Part shown: positions 1 through 6,732 of the stretch, in pieces
How positions within the stretch are numbered: the stretch's first letter is position 1
How the letters are laid out: each line of letters begins with the position of its first letter
NCBI GenBank assembly: GCA_002319955.1
Contig: DCJS01000012.1
Coordinates: forward strand, 47,696 to 54,427
From: Flavobacteriales bacterium UBA1694
Lineage (GTDB): Bacteria; Bacteroidota; Bacteroidia; Flavobacteriales; Weeksellaceae
Direction: 5' to 3'
DNA length: 6,732 bases
Position numbers and translations under genes: made by a program
The notes under the pieces: model-generated
Told to the model about the DNA's origin: nothing
The model's input: only the letters and a program-made list of their open reading frames with translations
Database searches by the model: none

Positions 1-11
1 GCTTTAGCAAA

Positions 12-2018
12 TTAAGAGCCTGAAATCAGATCTAAGAACTGCTGCTCATCCAAAATTTCAACAGTGCCTAATTCAAGGGCTTTCTTTAATTTGCTCCCTG
101 CTTTTTCGCCCACCACTAAGAAGTTTAATTTTGAAGAGACTGCCGAGGCATTTTTACCCCCATGCTCCTGAACCATAGCCTCTGCTGCTTCGCGGGTAAA
201 TAAAGAGAGCTTCCCGGTAAAAAGAAATGTTTTGTCTTTTAGTATGTCGCTTAGAGGCTCCTTGGCCTCCCCAGACTGTTCTAGTTGGACGCCGTAGCTT
301 TTAAGGCGCTCGATTAAATGGCGGTTCTCGGCGTTTTGAAAATAGGATTGAAGACTTAAGATGATTTTCTCTCCAATGTCTGGGATTTCTAAAAGGGACT
401 CTGTTGGCGCCTGCATCAAGGAATCAATGGAAGGGAAGGTGCGCGCCAGTTTCTTGGCCACGGTTTCCCCCACATGCTTTATTCCAAGTCCAAAGAGTAC
501 TTTTTCAAAAGGAACCGTTTTAGAGTTTTCAATAGCTTGCAAGATATTCTGTACCGACTTTTCTGCCATGCGATCGAGTGGCAAAAGCATTTCGCGTGAA
601 AGGGTATAAAAATCAGCCGGGGTTTCAAGCAGTTTGGCCTCGTAAAGCTGCTCAATGGTTTCGCTTCCTAAGTTTTCAATATCTAACGCTTTTCTCGAAA
701 CGTAATGAATCATTTTACCAACCACTTGGGGTGGGCAGTGCAGTTCATTTGGACAAAAGTGAATGGCCTGGTCCACTAATTTTTCAAGGGCCGTGCCGCA
801 AATTGGGCAGTTGGTAAGGAAGGCGATTGGCTCACTGCCACTAGGGCGCAAATCGTGGTTTACCCCCACGATTTTGGGAATGATTTCTCCGCCTTTTTCC
901 ACATAAACAAAGTCGTTTTCATGGAGATCCAATTTACGAATACTGTCTTCGTTGTGAAGTGAGGCTCTTTTTACCATGGTTCCGTTTAGCAAAACCGGCT
1001 TTAAGTTCGCCACAGGCGTGAGCGCTCCGGTGCGACCAACCTGGTAGGAAACCGAAAGCAGTTGAGTCTGCTGCGCCGTGGAAGGAAACTTATAGGCAAT
1101 CGCCCAGCGGGGCGATTTGGCCGTATAGCCCAAGGTTTGCTGCTGCGAAAGGGAATTTATTTTTATTACGATGCCGTCGATCTCAAAGGGGAGGTCCTGC
1201 TTATGGTCTTGCCAATAAGAGATAAACTCCCAAACCTCCTTGAGACTTGCGCATTTCTTGGTGTGTGTAGAGGTTTTGAATCCCCAGAACTGGGCCTTTT
1301 CTAAAAGCTCGAAATGGGAAGCTGCCACTGGCTCTGAGCAGACTACCTGGTAGATAAGAGCAGAAAGTCCCCGCTTACGGACCTCAGCGCTGTCTTGCAG
1401 TTTAAGACTTCCAGAGGCTGTGTTTCGTGGATTCATGAAGGGATCCAGGCCTTGTTCAAGGCGCTGGGCATTAAGGCGCTCAAAACGTGCGCGCGAGAGA
1501 AAAATTTCGCCGCGGCAATAAAAACGCTCTGGATAGTCCCCATTTAAAGTTAGCGGAATGTCTGAGATGGTTTTGACATTGAAGGTAATTTCATCCCCCT
1601 GAAATCCATCGCCTCGGGTGGTGGCCGATTTGAGTTTTCCATTTTCGTAATAAAGCGAAATCGAAGCGCCGTCGTATTTAAGTTCGGCGACAAAGTCTAT
1701 AGGCTCCTCGAGGGTTTTTTCGGCCCGGTTCGCCCAGAGCTCTAAATCCTTTTCATTGTACGAATTATCCAGCGAGTACATGCGGTACTCATGGGTTTGC
1801 GTTGGAAACGATTTACTGACCGTGCCCCCCACGCGGTGGGTGGGTGAGCTCGGATCGTCATACTGAGGGTATTGACGTTCTAAAGACTGGAGAGTCTTGA
1901 GTTTTTGATCAAATTCAAAATCCGAAATACTCGGCGAATCAAGAACGTAATACGCGTAGTTGAATTGGTGTAGTTCTTTTCTTAAAGACTCGATGGTAGT
2001 AAAAATGGAATCGGCCAT
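12..2018 (-). CDS. ligA: NAD+-dependent DNA ligase LigA (complete, 668 aa)
   Basis: Cytoplasmic enzyme that seals 5'-phosphate/3'-OH nicks during replication (Okazaki fragment joining) and repair, using NAD+ and releasing NMN. All family domains are visible in order. An N-terminal Ia region (about residues 1-70, with HxFNYAYYVLD) binds the NMN half of NAD+. The adenylation domain carries the KxDG site as KYDG, with K114 as the predicted AMP-accepting lysine, followed by RGDG (135-138), RGE (169-171), EIDGIVIK (279-286) and WAIAYKF (305-311, K310). An OB fold spans about 315-395. A four-cysteine zinc finger uses C404, C407, C422 and C428. Helix-hairpin-helix repeats follow (about 470-560), then a C-terminal BRCT domain (about 591-668). 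The length is normal for the family. The ATG start gives the expected N-terminus; no Shine-Dalgarno is seen, as is usual in Bacteroidota. One small oddity is Cys168 before RGE, where Val or Ile is more usual. The stop lies 11 nt from the window edge, so any terminator is outside. Confidence 0.98.
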   Translation of the reverse strand: MADSIFTTIESLRKELHQFNYAYYVLDSPSISDFEFDQKLKTLQSLERQYPQYDDPSSPTHRVGGTVSKSFPTQTHEYRMYSLDNSYNEKDLELWANRAEKTLEEPIDFVAELKYDGASISLYYENGKLKSATTRGDGFQGDEITFNVKTISDIPLTLNGDYPERFYCRGEIFLSRARFERLNAQRLEQGLDPFMNPRNTASGSLKLQDSAEVRKRGLSALIYQVVCSEPVAASHFELLEKAQFWGFKTSTHTKKCASLKEVWEFISYWQDHKQDLPFEIDGIVIKINSLSQQQTLGYTAKSPRWAIAYKFPSTAQQTQLLSVSYQVGRTGALTPVANLKPVLLNGTMVKRASLHNEDSIRKLDLHENDFVYVEKGGEIIPKIVGVNHDLRPSGSEPIAFLTNCPICGTALEKLVDQAIHFCPNELHCPPQVVGKMIHYVSRKALDIENLGSETIEQLYEAKLLETPADFYTLSREMLLPLDRMAEKSVQNILQAIENSKTVPFEKVLFGLGIKHVGETVAKKLARTFPSIDSLMQAPTESLLEIPDIGEKIILSLQSYFQNAENRHLIERLKSYGVQLEQSGEAKEPLSDILKDKTFLFTGKLSLFTREAAEAMVQEHGGKNASAVSSKLNFLVVGEKAGSKLKKALELGTVEILDEQQFLDLISGS

Positions 2019-2056
2019 GAATTAGATTTAAACGGATAAGATTGGGCTTCAGGGGC

Positions 2057-2239
2057 TCACACGCTGCGATCCTTGCCCTTGGAAATTCCCAAGGAAAGTC
2101 CGTTAGAGCCTGGCAGAATGTGAAATTCACCTAATGCAATATTACAGATTTTTGCTCTATTTTTCTTAACCAAAGTACTAAATTTTTGAGCGTCCAAACG
2201 GGCCGTATGAAATGCGACCCCCACGGTATCGAGTGCCAA
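2057..2239 (-). CDS. Doubtful small ORF upstream of ligA (60 codons, unknown function)
   Basis: A minus-strand reading frame of 60 codons with a TTG start, ending 38 nt before the ligA start codon. No known family is recognised. The frame is open only from 2251 (TAG at 2252-2254) and contains no ATG at its head, so the start is weak. The predicted product is soluble-looking and basic at the end (ends GKDRSV), with one Cys, no Trp, no signal peptide and no membrane segment. In favour: it is not a shadow of another gene, it points the same way as ligA, and a near-match to the Bacteroidota -7 element (TATGCTTTGC on the minus strand, 2256-2265, one base too long in the spacer) lies about 17 nt upstream. 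Against: a 60-codon open frame can arise by chance, and the start is non-ATG. It may instead be leader RNA of ligA or the remnant of a gene. Confidence 0.2.
   Translation of the reverse strand: MALDTVGVAFHTARLDAQKFSTLVKKNRAKICNIALGEFHILPGSNGLSLGISKGKDRSV
2077..2094. repeat. Inverted repeat (6-bp stem) in the presumed ligA leader
   Basis: CCTTGG - AAATTC - CCAAGG, a perfect 6-bp stem with a 6-nt loop, about 60 nt upstream of the ligA start. No T-tract follows on either strand, so it does not look like an intrinsic terminator. On the minus strand it would form in the leader of ligA if transcription begins further upstream; it could equally be a chance dyad. Confidence 0.35.
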
Positions 2240-2321
2240 AAAGGACTTATCCTAAGCAAAGCATAGGGAATTTTTAAGATATTTTGGCTGATTAATTAGG
2301 TTAAATTTTGTTAACGTTTCT

Positions 2322-2354
2322 AGTGAATACTTACTGAAGGGATTACAAATCCTT
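2322..2354. promoter_or_regulatory. Two adjacent dyad-symmetric elements upstream of susC (possible operator)
   Basis: The first dyad, AGTGAATACTTACT (2322-2335), matches its own reverse complement at 10 of 14 positions (AGTnAnTAnTnACT). Three bases further on, 2338-2354 reads AGGGATT-ACA-AATCCTT: seven pairs including one G-T around a 3-nt loop, with no T-run after it. They lie about 95-130 bp upstream of the expected susC transcription start, so they could bind a dimeric regulator. This is inferred from symmetry only; no known operator is recognised. Confidence 0.22.
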
Positions 2355-2386
2355 GAAACATTGCGTTCATTTTAAATTGACCAATA

Positions 2387-2415
2387 GTTAAAGTAACGTT
2401 AAAGACCCGGTAACA
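2387..2415 (+). promoter_or_regulatory. 11-bp-period direct repeat upstream of the susC promoter (candidate activator site)
   Basis: GTTAAAG is exactly repeated at 2387-2393 and 2398-2404, separated by TAAC, giving an 11-bp period (one helical turn). A degenerate third unit, GGTAACA (2409-2415, 4 of 7 matching), continues the phase. The array ends about 20 bp before the -7 element, so it overlaps the position expected for a -33 box, which is otherwise poor here. Tandem half-sites at this spacing are typical of response-regulator binding; PhoB/PhoP sites of other phyla are arranged this way. The regulator is unknown, and an A/T-rich chance repeat is possible. Confidence 0.33.
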
Positions 2416-2435
2416 CCTTTGGAGCCGCTCCTCTG

Positions 2436-2444
2436 TAATTTTGC
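2436..2444 (+). promoter_or_regulatory. Likely promoter -7 element of the susC-susD operon
   Basis: TAATTTTGC is an exact match to the Bacteroidota primary-sigma -7 consensus TAnnTTTG, plus the often-following C. Transcription would begin near 2448-2451, giving an A/T-rich leader of roughly 12-15 nt before the GTG start. No good -33 TTG is found at the usual spacing: the nearest TTTG (2418-2421) is only 14 bp upstream, too close. This fits a promoter that relies on an activator. The TAA in this box (2436-2438) is also the in-frame stop that bounds the susC reading frame. Confidence 0.5.
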
Positions 2445-2462
2445 ATAAAATATTTAATCAAC

Positions 2463-5444
2463 GTGAAAAGACAATTAAGTACACTATTAATCCTCGCACT
2501 CACAGGCGCAATTTCAGTAGAAATGGCAGCCCAGAGCCGAGTTGACACAGTGAATGAAAATCAAATTCAGGAGGTGGTCGTAACGGCTCTTGGAATTAAG
2601 CGGCAGGATAAATCCCTAGGATATGTTGCCGAAACGGTCTCATCTCAGACTTTTGAAGAAACCCAAAACAACAACTGGGCGCAGTCGATGGAGGGGAAAG
2701 TGGCCGGATTAAAAATCCAAACGGCAGGCGCTGGACCCCTAGGCTCCTCTCGAATTACTTTAAGAGGTGAGAAATCCATGAGCATGGATAACAACTACGC
2801 TCTTATTGTCGTGGATGGGATTCCTTTAAGTGACGGTCCAAGAGTTAATGCAGGTTCTGGAACGAGCGCCTACGGCGCCGGGTCTGGAGGCGATTTGCCA
2901 ATTGATTTTGGAAACGGACTCAATTCCATTAACCCAGACGATATTGAAAGTGTGACTGTATTAAAAGGTGCCTCTGCGGCTGCTTTGTACGGGTCTCGCG
3001 CCGCCAACGGTGCTTTAATGATTACAACCAAGTCAGGGCGGAGCAAGAATGGAAAACTTCTTGTGACTTTTAATTCTTCCGCTTCCTTTGACACGGTATT
3101 AAAATGGCCAGATTACCAATACGAGTACGGTCAGGGAACCCTGGCAAAAGACCGCAACGGGAATTTCTATTATTCCTATGGCGCCTCTCCAGACGGGGTA
3201 AGCACGGGGGGAACCTCGAGTGCTTTTGGACCAAAGTTCGATGGGCAGTCTTATTTCCAATACGATCCAACGCAAGAAGGTCAAAGTCTTTCTAGACAAG
3301 AATGGCGTCCTTATAAAAACAATGTGAAAGATTTTTGGCGCACAGGCTCTACGTACTCCAACAGTATTTCCATTGAGAATTCAAACGATAAGACAAACTA
3401 CCGCACTTCCCTTACGTATTTATCAAACGAGTGGATGATGCCAAACACCGGGTTTGACCGGTTTAATTTTGCAGGTTCAGTTTCCCATAAATTAAGCGAC
3501 CGGTTTAAAATTACAACCAAGCTCAATTTCAACCGCACCAAGAGTGACAACTTACCAGCCACAGGCTATAACAACCAGTCGATCTCGTATTTCATGATCT
3601 TCCAAAATCCAAACGTGGACCTCGCTTGGTATAAACCAACTTGGAAAAAAGGCCAAGAGAACCTCGATCAGATCCATCCGTTCTCTTCCTATATTGATAA
3701 CCCCTATTTGATCGCAAACTATATGCTAAATGGTGTTGATAAGCGCTCAATCACAGCCAATGTAAATGCAGAGTACCAGATCTCGGATCATCTAAGCTTA
3801 ATGCTTCGCTCAGGCGTAGACTTTCTCTCTGAGGAGCGGACCACCAAGCGCCCTTACAGTTCGGCGAACTACCGCCAAGGGTTTTACCGCGAGCAGCAGA
3901 TTCAGAATCAAGAATACAACACCGATGCCTTACTTGCCTACAAAAATCAGTGGGGTAAATTCGATTTAATGGCCTCTGTGGGAGCAAGTATGCGCTACAA
4001 TGAATACCTCATGTACGACTACCGCGCAGAAGGATTAAAAGTCCCAGGCGATTACAGTCTCTCGAACGCTATCTATTTAAATACGAGACTTCCAAAGCCC
4101 TATGATGAGCGCGTAAACAGTGCCTACGGTTTATTAAGCCTTGGATTTGACCAAAAAGTCTTTATCGATGTGACGGGCCGAAACGACTGGAGCTCGACGC
4201 TAATAAAATCCAACCGCTCCTTCTTCTATCCATCCGTGAGTTCAAGTTTTATCTTATCCGATATTTTTGGTTTAACGAGTGGAAACTTCAACTTCTGGAA
4301 GCTTCGCGCCTCTTGGGCTAAAGTGGGAATTGACGGCTCGCCGTACCAACTTGATAAGTATTACACCATTGGAGATTTTCCTGGAAGTGTCGTTAAACCC
4401 AATACCTATCCAAATCCGAACTTGAAGCCGGAGAACAACACGAATATCGAAATGGGAATGGATTTCGGACTCTTTAATAACCGAGTCAATTATAGTGTGA
4501 CGGCCTACCAGAACGTCACCGAAAATCAAATTCTCTCTATTCCAGCACTCTACGAATCTGGGTATTCCTACCGAATCATTAACGGAGGTGAAATTAGAAA
4601 CCGAGGCATCGAAATGAGCCTGAACGCCACACCGGTTAGAACGCAGAACTTCTCTTGGAACATCGGGGCCAACTGGTCAATGAACAAGAACCGAATTATG
4701 ACTCTCCCTCCGGAATTTGAAGGCGAACCCTACACGATGTCCTCCGTGGCAGGGGTGCTTTACTTTAATGCCGTTGTTGGAGGCTCTTTAGGAGACTTCT
4801 ACGGCTACAAACTATTAAGAACGCCTGATGGACAAGTGATCTATGGAGACAATGGTCTTCCAGCCCGACCAGCCACCATCGAGAAAGTAGCCAACGCCTT
4901 TCCAGAATGGCGTGCAGGATTCCAGAACGAATTTAAGTACAAGAATTTCTCTTTAAGCTTCTCGTTTGATGGCCAACTTGGCGGCTTTGCGTACTCCCAG
5001 ACTCACCACAAGATGTCTGAACAAGGAAAACTCACCCATACTCTAAAAGGTAGAGATGCGCTCGACGGGATGATCGTTGGGGAGGGTGTTGTAGTGAATC
5101 CAGATGGAAGCTACAGCCCGAATACAAAGCGCGTCACGCTTAGTTCCTACTATGGAGACTATTACCGTCGTGCCAATGTTGAAACCAATACGTTTGATAC
5201 CTCGTTTATTAAACTGCGCGATGCCCGTATTTCCTACAGCTTACCCAAGACGGTGATTGACCAAATTGGTGTATCTGAGCTCACCCTAGCCCTCTTTGGA
5301 AAGAACCTTTGGATGTGGACTGAATTTCCAATGTTCGATCCTGAGGTGGCTGCTCTAGACAATAGCACCATTACCCCAGGGGTCGAAATTGGCCAATTGC
5401 CATCTTCTAGAACCGTGGGCATCCAACTTCAAGTTAAATTTTAA
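2463..5444 (+). CDS. SusC/RagA-family TonB-dependent outer-membrane transporter (complete, 993 aa, GTG start)
   Basis: Outer-membrane barrel that imports a ligand captured with its SusD partner, energised by TonB/ExbBD. A signal peptide (KR start, hydrophobic core about 7-19, cleavage near AAQ at 22-24) is followed almost at once by a TonB box, IQEVVVTAL (35-43). The plug domain spans about 45-195 and shows RITLRGEKS, ALIVVDGIPLS, DIESVTVLKGASAAALYGSRAA and NGALMITTKSG, all SusC/RagA hallmarks. A Gly/Ser-rich loop interrupts the plug at about 124-154. The rest is a beta-barrel with repeated aromatic strands, ending in Phe993 (QLQVKF), the expected outer-membrane C-terminal signature. The carboxypeptidase-like beta-sandwich domain that many SusC proteins have before the TonB box is absent. 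The GTG start is chosen because an in-frame TAA lies at 2436-2438 and the next Met (residue 21) would remove the signal peptide. The substrate is unknown; no neighbouring enzyme indicates it. Confidence 0.97.
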   Translation: MKRQLSTLLILALTGAISVEMAAQSRVDTVNENQIQEVVVTALGIKRQDKSLGYVAETVSSQTFEETQNNNWAQSMEGKVAGLKIQTAGAGPLGSSRITLRGEKSMSMDNNYALIVVDGIPLSDGPRVNAGSGTSAYGAGSGGDLPIDFGNGLNSINPDDIESVTVLKGASAAALYGSRAANGALMITTKSGRSKNGKLLVTFNSSASFDTVLKWPDYQYEYGQGTLAKDRNGNFYYSYGASPDGVSTGGTSSAFGPKFDGQSYFQYDPTQEGQSLSRQEWRPYKNNVKDFWRTGSTYSNSISIENSNDKTNYRTSLTYLSNEWMMPNTGFDRFNFAGSVSHKLSDRFKITTKLNFNRTKSDNLPATGYNNQSISYFMIFQNPNVDLAWYKPTWKKGQENLDQIHPFSSYIDNPYLIANYMLNGVDKRSITANVNAEYQISDHLSLMLRSGVDFLSEERTTKRPYSSANYRQGFYREQQIQNQEYNTDALLAYKNQWGKFDLMASVGASMRYNEYLMYDYRAEGLKVPGDYSLSNAIYLNTRLPKPYDERVNSAYGLLSLGFDQKVFIDVTGRNDWSSTLIKSNRSFFYPSVSSSFILSDIFGLTSGNFNFWKLRASWAKVGIDGSPYQLDKYYTIGDFPGSVVKPNTYPNPNLKPENNTNIEMGMDFGLFNNRVNYSVTAYQNVTENQILSIPALYESGYSYRIINGGEIRNRGIEMSLNATPVRTQNFSWNIGANWSMNKNRIMTLPPEFEGEPYTMSSVAGVLYFNAVVGGSLGDFYGYKLLRTPDGQVIYGDNGLPARPATIEKVANAFPEWRAGFQNEFKYKNFSLSFSFDGQLGGFAYSQTHHKMSEQGKLTHTLKGRDALDGMIVGEGVVVNPDGSYSPNTKRVTLSSYYGDYYRRANVETNTFDTSFIKLRDARISYSLPKTVIDQIGVSELTLALFGKNLWMWTEFPMFDPEVAALDNSTITPGVEIGQLPSSRTVGIQLQVKF

Positions 5445-5458
5445 GATCTGAACTTACA

Positions 5459-6732
5459 ATGAAAAATGTACTAGTAAAATTAAGTTTCGTATGTCTTTTT
5501 GCTGCGGTGTTTACCTCCTGTGACCGCACGATGGAAGAGATTAATACCGATACAAGCAAAATCAAAAACCCAACGGCTGGGAGTTTCTTAGCGCCCCTAC
5601 AGTACGCCATGGCGTCTTACGGGTATAACCGTGCGGACGACTTTACCTTCCAAGTCATGCAAGTGGCCATCCCATTCCCGAATGAAGGCAATACGCCAAG
5701 CCGTTATTACTTGACAGAGAATTCTGGAGGAGGGTATTGGAATACCAGCTACAGCTGGCTAAAGCAGGCCAAAGAAATGGAAAATTTCGCTCACGCCGAA
5801 GGGGATGCCAATTTTGAGGCGATTGCAAAAGTCCTTAACGCTTGGATTTACTCGAACTTAACCGATGCCTTTGGGGACGTTCCGTATTCTGAGGCCCTAG
5901 ACCTTGAAGGGGGAATTATGACGCCGAAATTTGATTCTCAAAAGGACATTTATGTGGCTCTTTTAGACGATCTTAAAGCGGCCAACGCGTTATTTAATAC
6001 GACTTCAACTTTAAGTGAACTCGATCTATTTTACCATGGGGAGCAGTCCGCTGCCGGGGTTCTAAAATGGAAGAAATTTGGAAACTCACTTTCCCTAAGA
6101 CTTTTGAATCGGATACAAAAAAGAGAGGGTGAACTAAATGTGCACGAGCGTATTCGCACCATTGTCAATAGTCCAAGTGTATACCCTATCTTTGAATCAA
6201 ATAGCGATATGGCAGCTCTAGAACTCTCTGGCATTTCTCCGCTGATGCCTCCAATGGCTAGGCCTCAGGATTTCACCTCTTATCGGGCGGCAGGCGCCTT
6301 TTTCGTGGATGTATTGCAACAAAACAACGACCCAAGGGCGGCTCAGTTTTTCACCACGGCAAGAAACCTGAGCGACAATGCGGTCATCGGTTTTAAAGGA
6401 GCCCCAGCGGCCTACGCTCCAGGAACCGTGTTTGATTACCAACCCTCAAACATGAATCAAAACCTGGCAAAAGCGCCACTTAAAGTGTTTGTTTACCCCT
6501 TTGCAGAACTTCAATTTACCTTAAGTGAACTGGCTCTAAAAGGCGTGATCTCAGGGAGTGCTCAACAGTATTATGAATCCGGAGTTAAAGCCGCGATCGA
6601 GCAGTGGGGAGAGACGGTGCCTGCGGATTATTTACTCAATCCCGTGGTAGCCTTTAAAGGAACCCAAGAGCAAATCCTTACTCAAAAATACATCGCCCTA
6701 TTCTTTGTAGACCACCAGCAGTGGTACGAGCA
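5459..6732 (+). CDS. SusD/RagB-family surface lipoprotein (3' end beyond the window)
   Basis: Ligand-binding lipoprotein expected to sit as a lid on the upstream SusC-like barrel at the cell surface. The visible part is 424 codons plus two bases, still open at the edge; family members are usually about 480-540 aa, so the last 60-100 residues are probably missing. It begins with a lipoprotein signal (hydrophobic 4-18, relaxed lipobox VFTSC, lipidated Cys21) and then MEEINTDTSKI, matching the FEEINTDPNK-like segment of this family. Other family landmarks are LTDAFGDVPYSEAL (134-147), LKWKKFGNSLSLRLLNRI (202-219, the TPR-like helical region), and TQKYIALFFVDHQQWYE near the edge (408-424), which usually precedes RRTGxP. 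It best fits the SusD-like_2 type. It starts 14 nt after the susC stop with no Shine-Dalgarno or intervening promoter, so the two are one operon. The ligand cannot be inferred. Confidence 0.95.
   Translation, partial: MKNVLVKLSFVCLFAAVFTSCDRTMEEINTDTSKIKNPTAGSFLAPLQYAMASYGYNRADDFTFQVMQVAIPFPNEGNTPSRYYLTENSGGGYWNTSYSWLKQAKEMENFAHAEGDANFEAIAKVLNAWIYSNLTDAFGDVPYSEALDLEGGIMTPKFDSQKDIYVALLDDLKAANALFNTTSTLSELDLFYHGEQSAAGVLKWKKFGNSLSLRLLNRIQKREGELNVHERIRTIVNSPSVYPIFESNSDMAALELSGISPLMPPMARPQDFTSYRAAGAFFVDVLQQNNDPRAAQFFTTARNLSDNAVIGFKGAPAAYAPGTVFDYQPSNMNQNLAKAPLKVFVYPFAELQFTLSELALKGVISGSAQQYYESGVKAAIEQWGETVPADYLLNPVVAFKGTQEQILTQKYIALFFVDHQQWYE

Larger units (their letters stand above)
2019..2462. other. 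Divergent intergenic region between ligA and the susC-like gene
   Basis: 444 bp with no confidently coded protein, long for a bacterial divergent spacer. The part next to ligA (2019-2265) is of ordinary composition and carries the doubtful ORF, a six-base-pair hairpin at 2077-2094, and an odd palindrome GTGAA-A-TTCAC at 2120-2130. The part next to susC (about 2266-2462) is clearly richer in A/T and holds repeated GTTAAA/TAACGTT words, two dyads and a -7 promoter element. No tRNA, riboswitch or known small RNA was recognised. Since the flanking genes diverge, both promoters must lie here or inside a gene. Confidence 0.85.

Noticed and set aside
361..1304. Plus-strand open frames inside ligA (361-609, 578-817, 1062-1304)
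   Set aside because: All lie antisense within a complete, domain-verified LigA gene, have no family resemblance and low-complexity or Arg/Ser-rich composition typical of shadow frames.
2091..2102. AAGGAAAGTCCG, resembling the conserved GAGGAAAGUCC segment of RNase P RNA
   Set aside because: None of the other conserved RNase P RNA segments (such as the ACAGAAA and GGTAAG-type regions) follow, and there is not enough space for the RNA before ligA.
1939..2130. Minus-strand 63-codon frame overlapping the ligA start
   Set aside because: It overlaps the ligA N-terminus out of frame, overlaps the other upstream frame too, and resembles no protein family.
2338..2354. Inverted repeat as an intrinsic terminator
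   Set aside because: No T-tract follows on either strand, and the flanking genes diverge, so no transcript is expected to end here.
2355..2372. Short minus-strand ATG frame of about 16 codons starting near 2372
   Set aside because: Too short, no family resemblance, and it does not continue into the frame at 2057-2239, so it gives no support for a broken longer gene.
2418..2421. TTTG as the -33 element of the susC promoter
   Set aside because: It lies 14 bp from the -7 box, whereas Bacteroidota promoters usually have about 17-23 bp between the elements.
2870..5422. Minus-strand and other-frame open frames inside the susC-like gene (for example 3070-3299, 3751-3987, 4272-4529, 5234-5422)
   Set aside because: They are shadows of a continuous, family-consistent coding frame.
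6031..6442. Minus-strand open frames inside the susD-like gene (6031-6234, 6218-6442)
   Set aside because: The plus-strand frame continues uninterrupted through this stretch with clear SusD-family segments.

Overview
The window suggests a member of the Bacteroidota, probably Flavobacteriia or a close relative. The phylum call rests on an adjacent SusC/RagA-type TonB-dependent transporter and SusD/RagB-type lipoprotein, a pairing essentially specific to this phylum. It is also supported by A/T-rich leaders without Shine-Dalgarno sequences and by an exact match to the Bacteroidota -7 promoter element (TAnnTTTG) just before the susC-like gene. The class-level placement is only an impression from the LigA sequence.

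Layout: (1) 12-2018, minus strand: a complete NAD+-dependent DNA ligase gene, ligA. (2) 2019-2462: a 444-bp divergent intergenic region. Its ligA-proximal half has a doubtful 60-codon minus-strand reading frame and a small hairpin. Its susC-proximal half holds two neighbouring dyads, an 11-bp-period direct repeat and the likely promoter of the transporter operon. (3) 2463-5444, plus strand: a complete SusC-like outer-membrane transporter with a GTG start. (4) 5459-6732, plus strand: a SusD-like lipoprotein that starts 14 nt after the susC stop and runs off the right edge.

The two plus-strand genes should work as one outer-membrane unit. The SusD-like lipoprotein caps the SusC-like barrel and captures a ligand at the surface; the barrel imports it using TonB/ExbBD energy. 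No glycoside hydrolase, peptidase, sensor or sigma/anti-sigma gene lies in the window, so the substrate cannot be named. ligA is an unrelated housekeeping gene that shares only the divergent intergenic region. I found no mobile element, CRISPR array, tRNA or rRNA. The genes are conventional; the least explained part is the 2019-2462 region.
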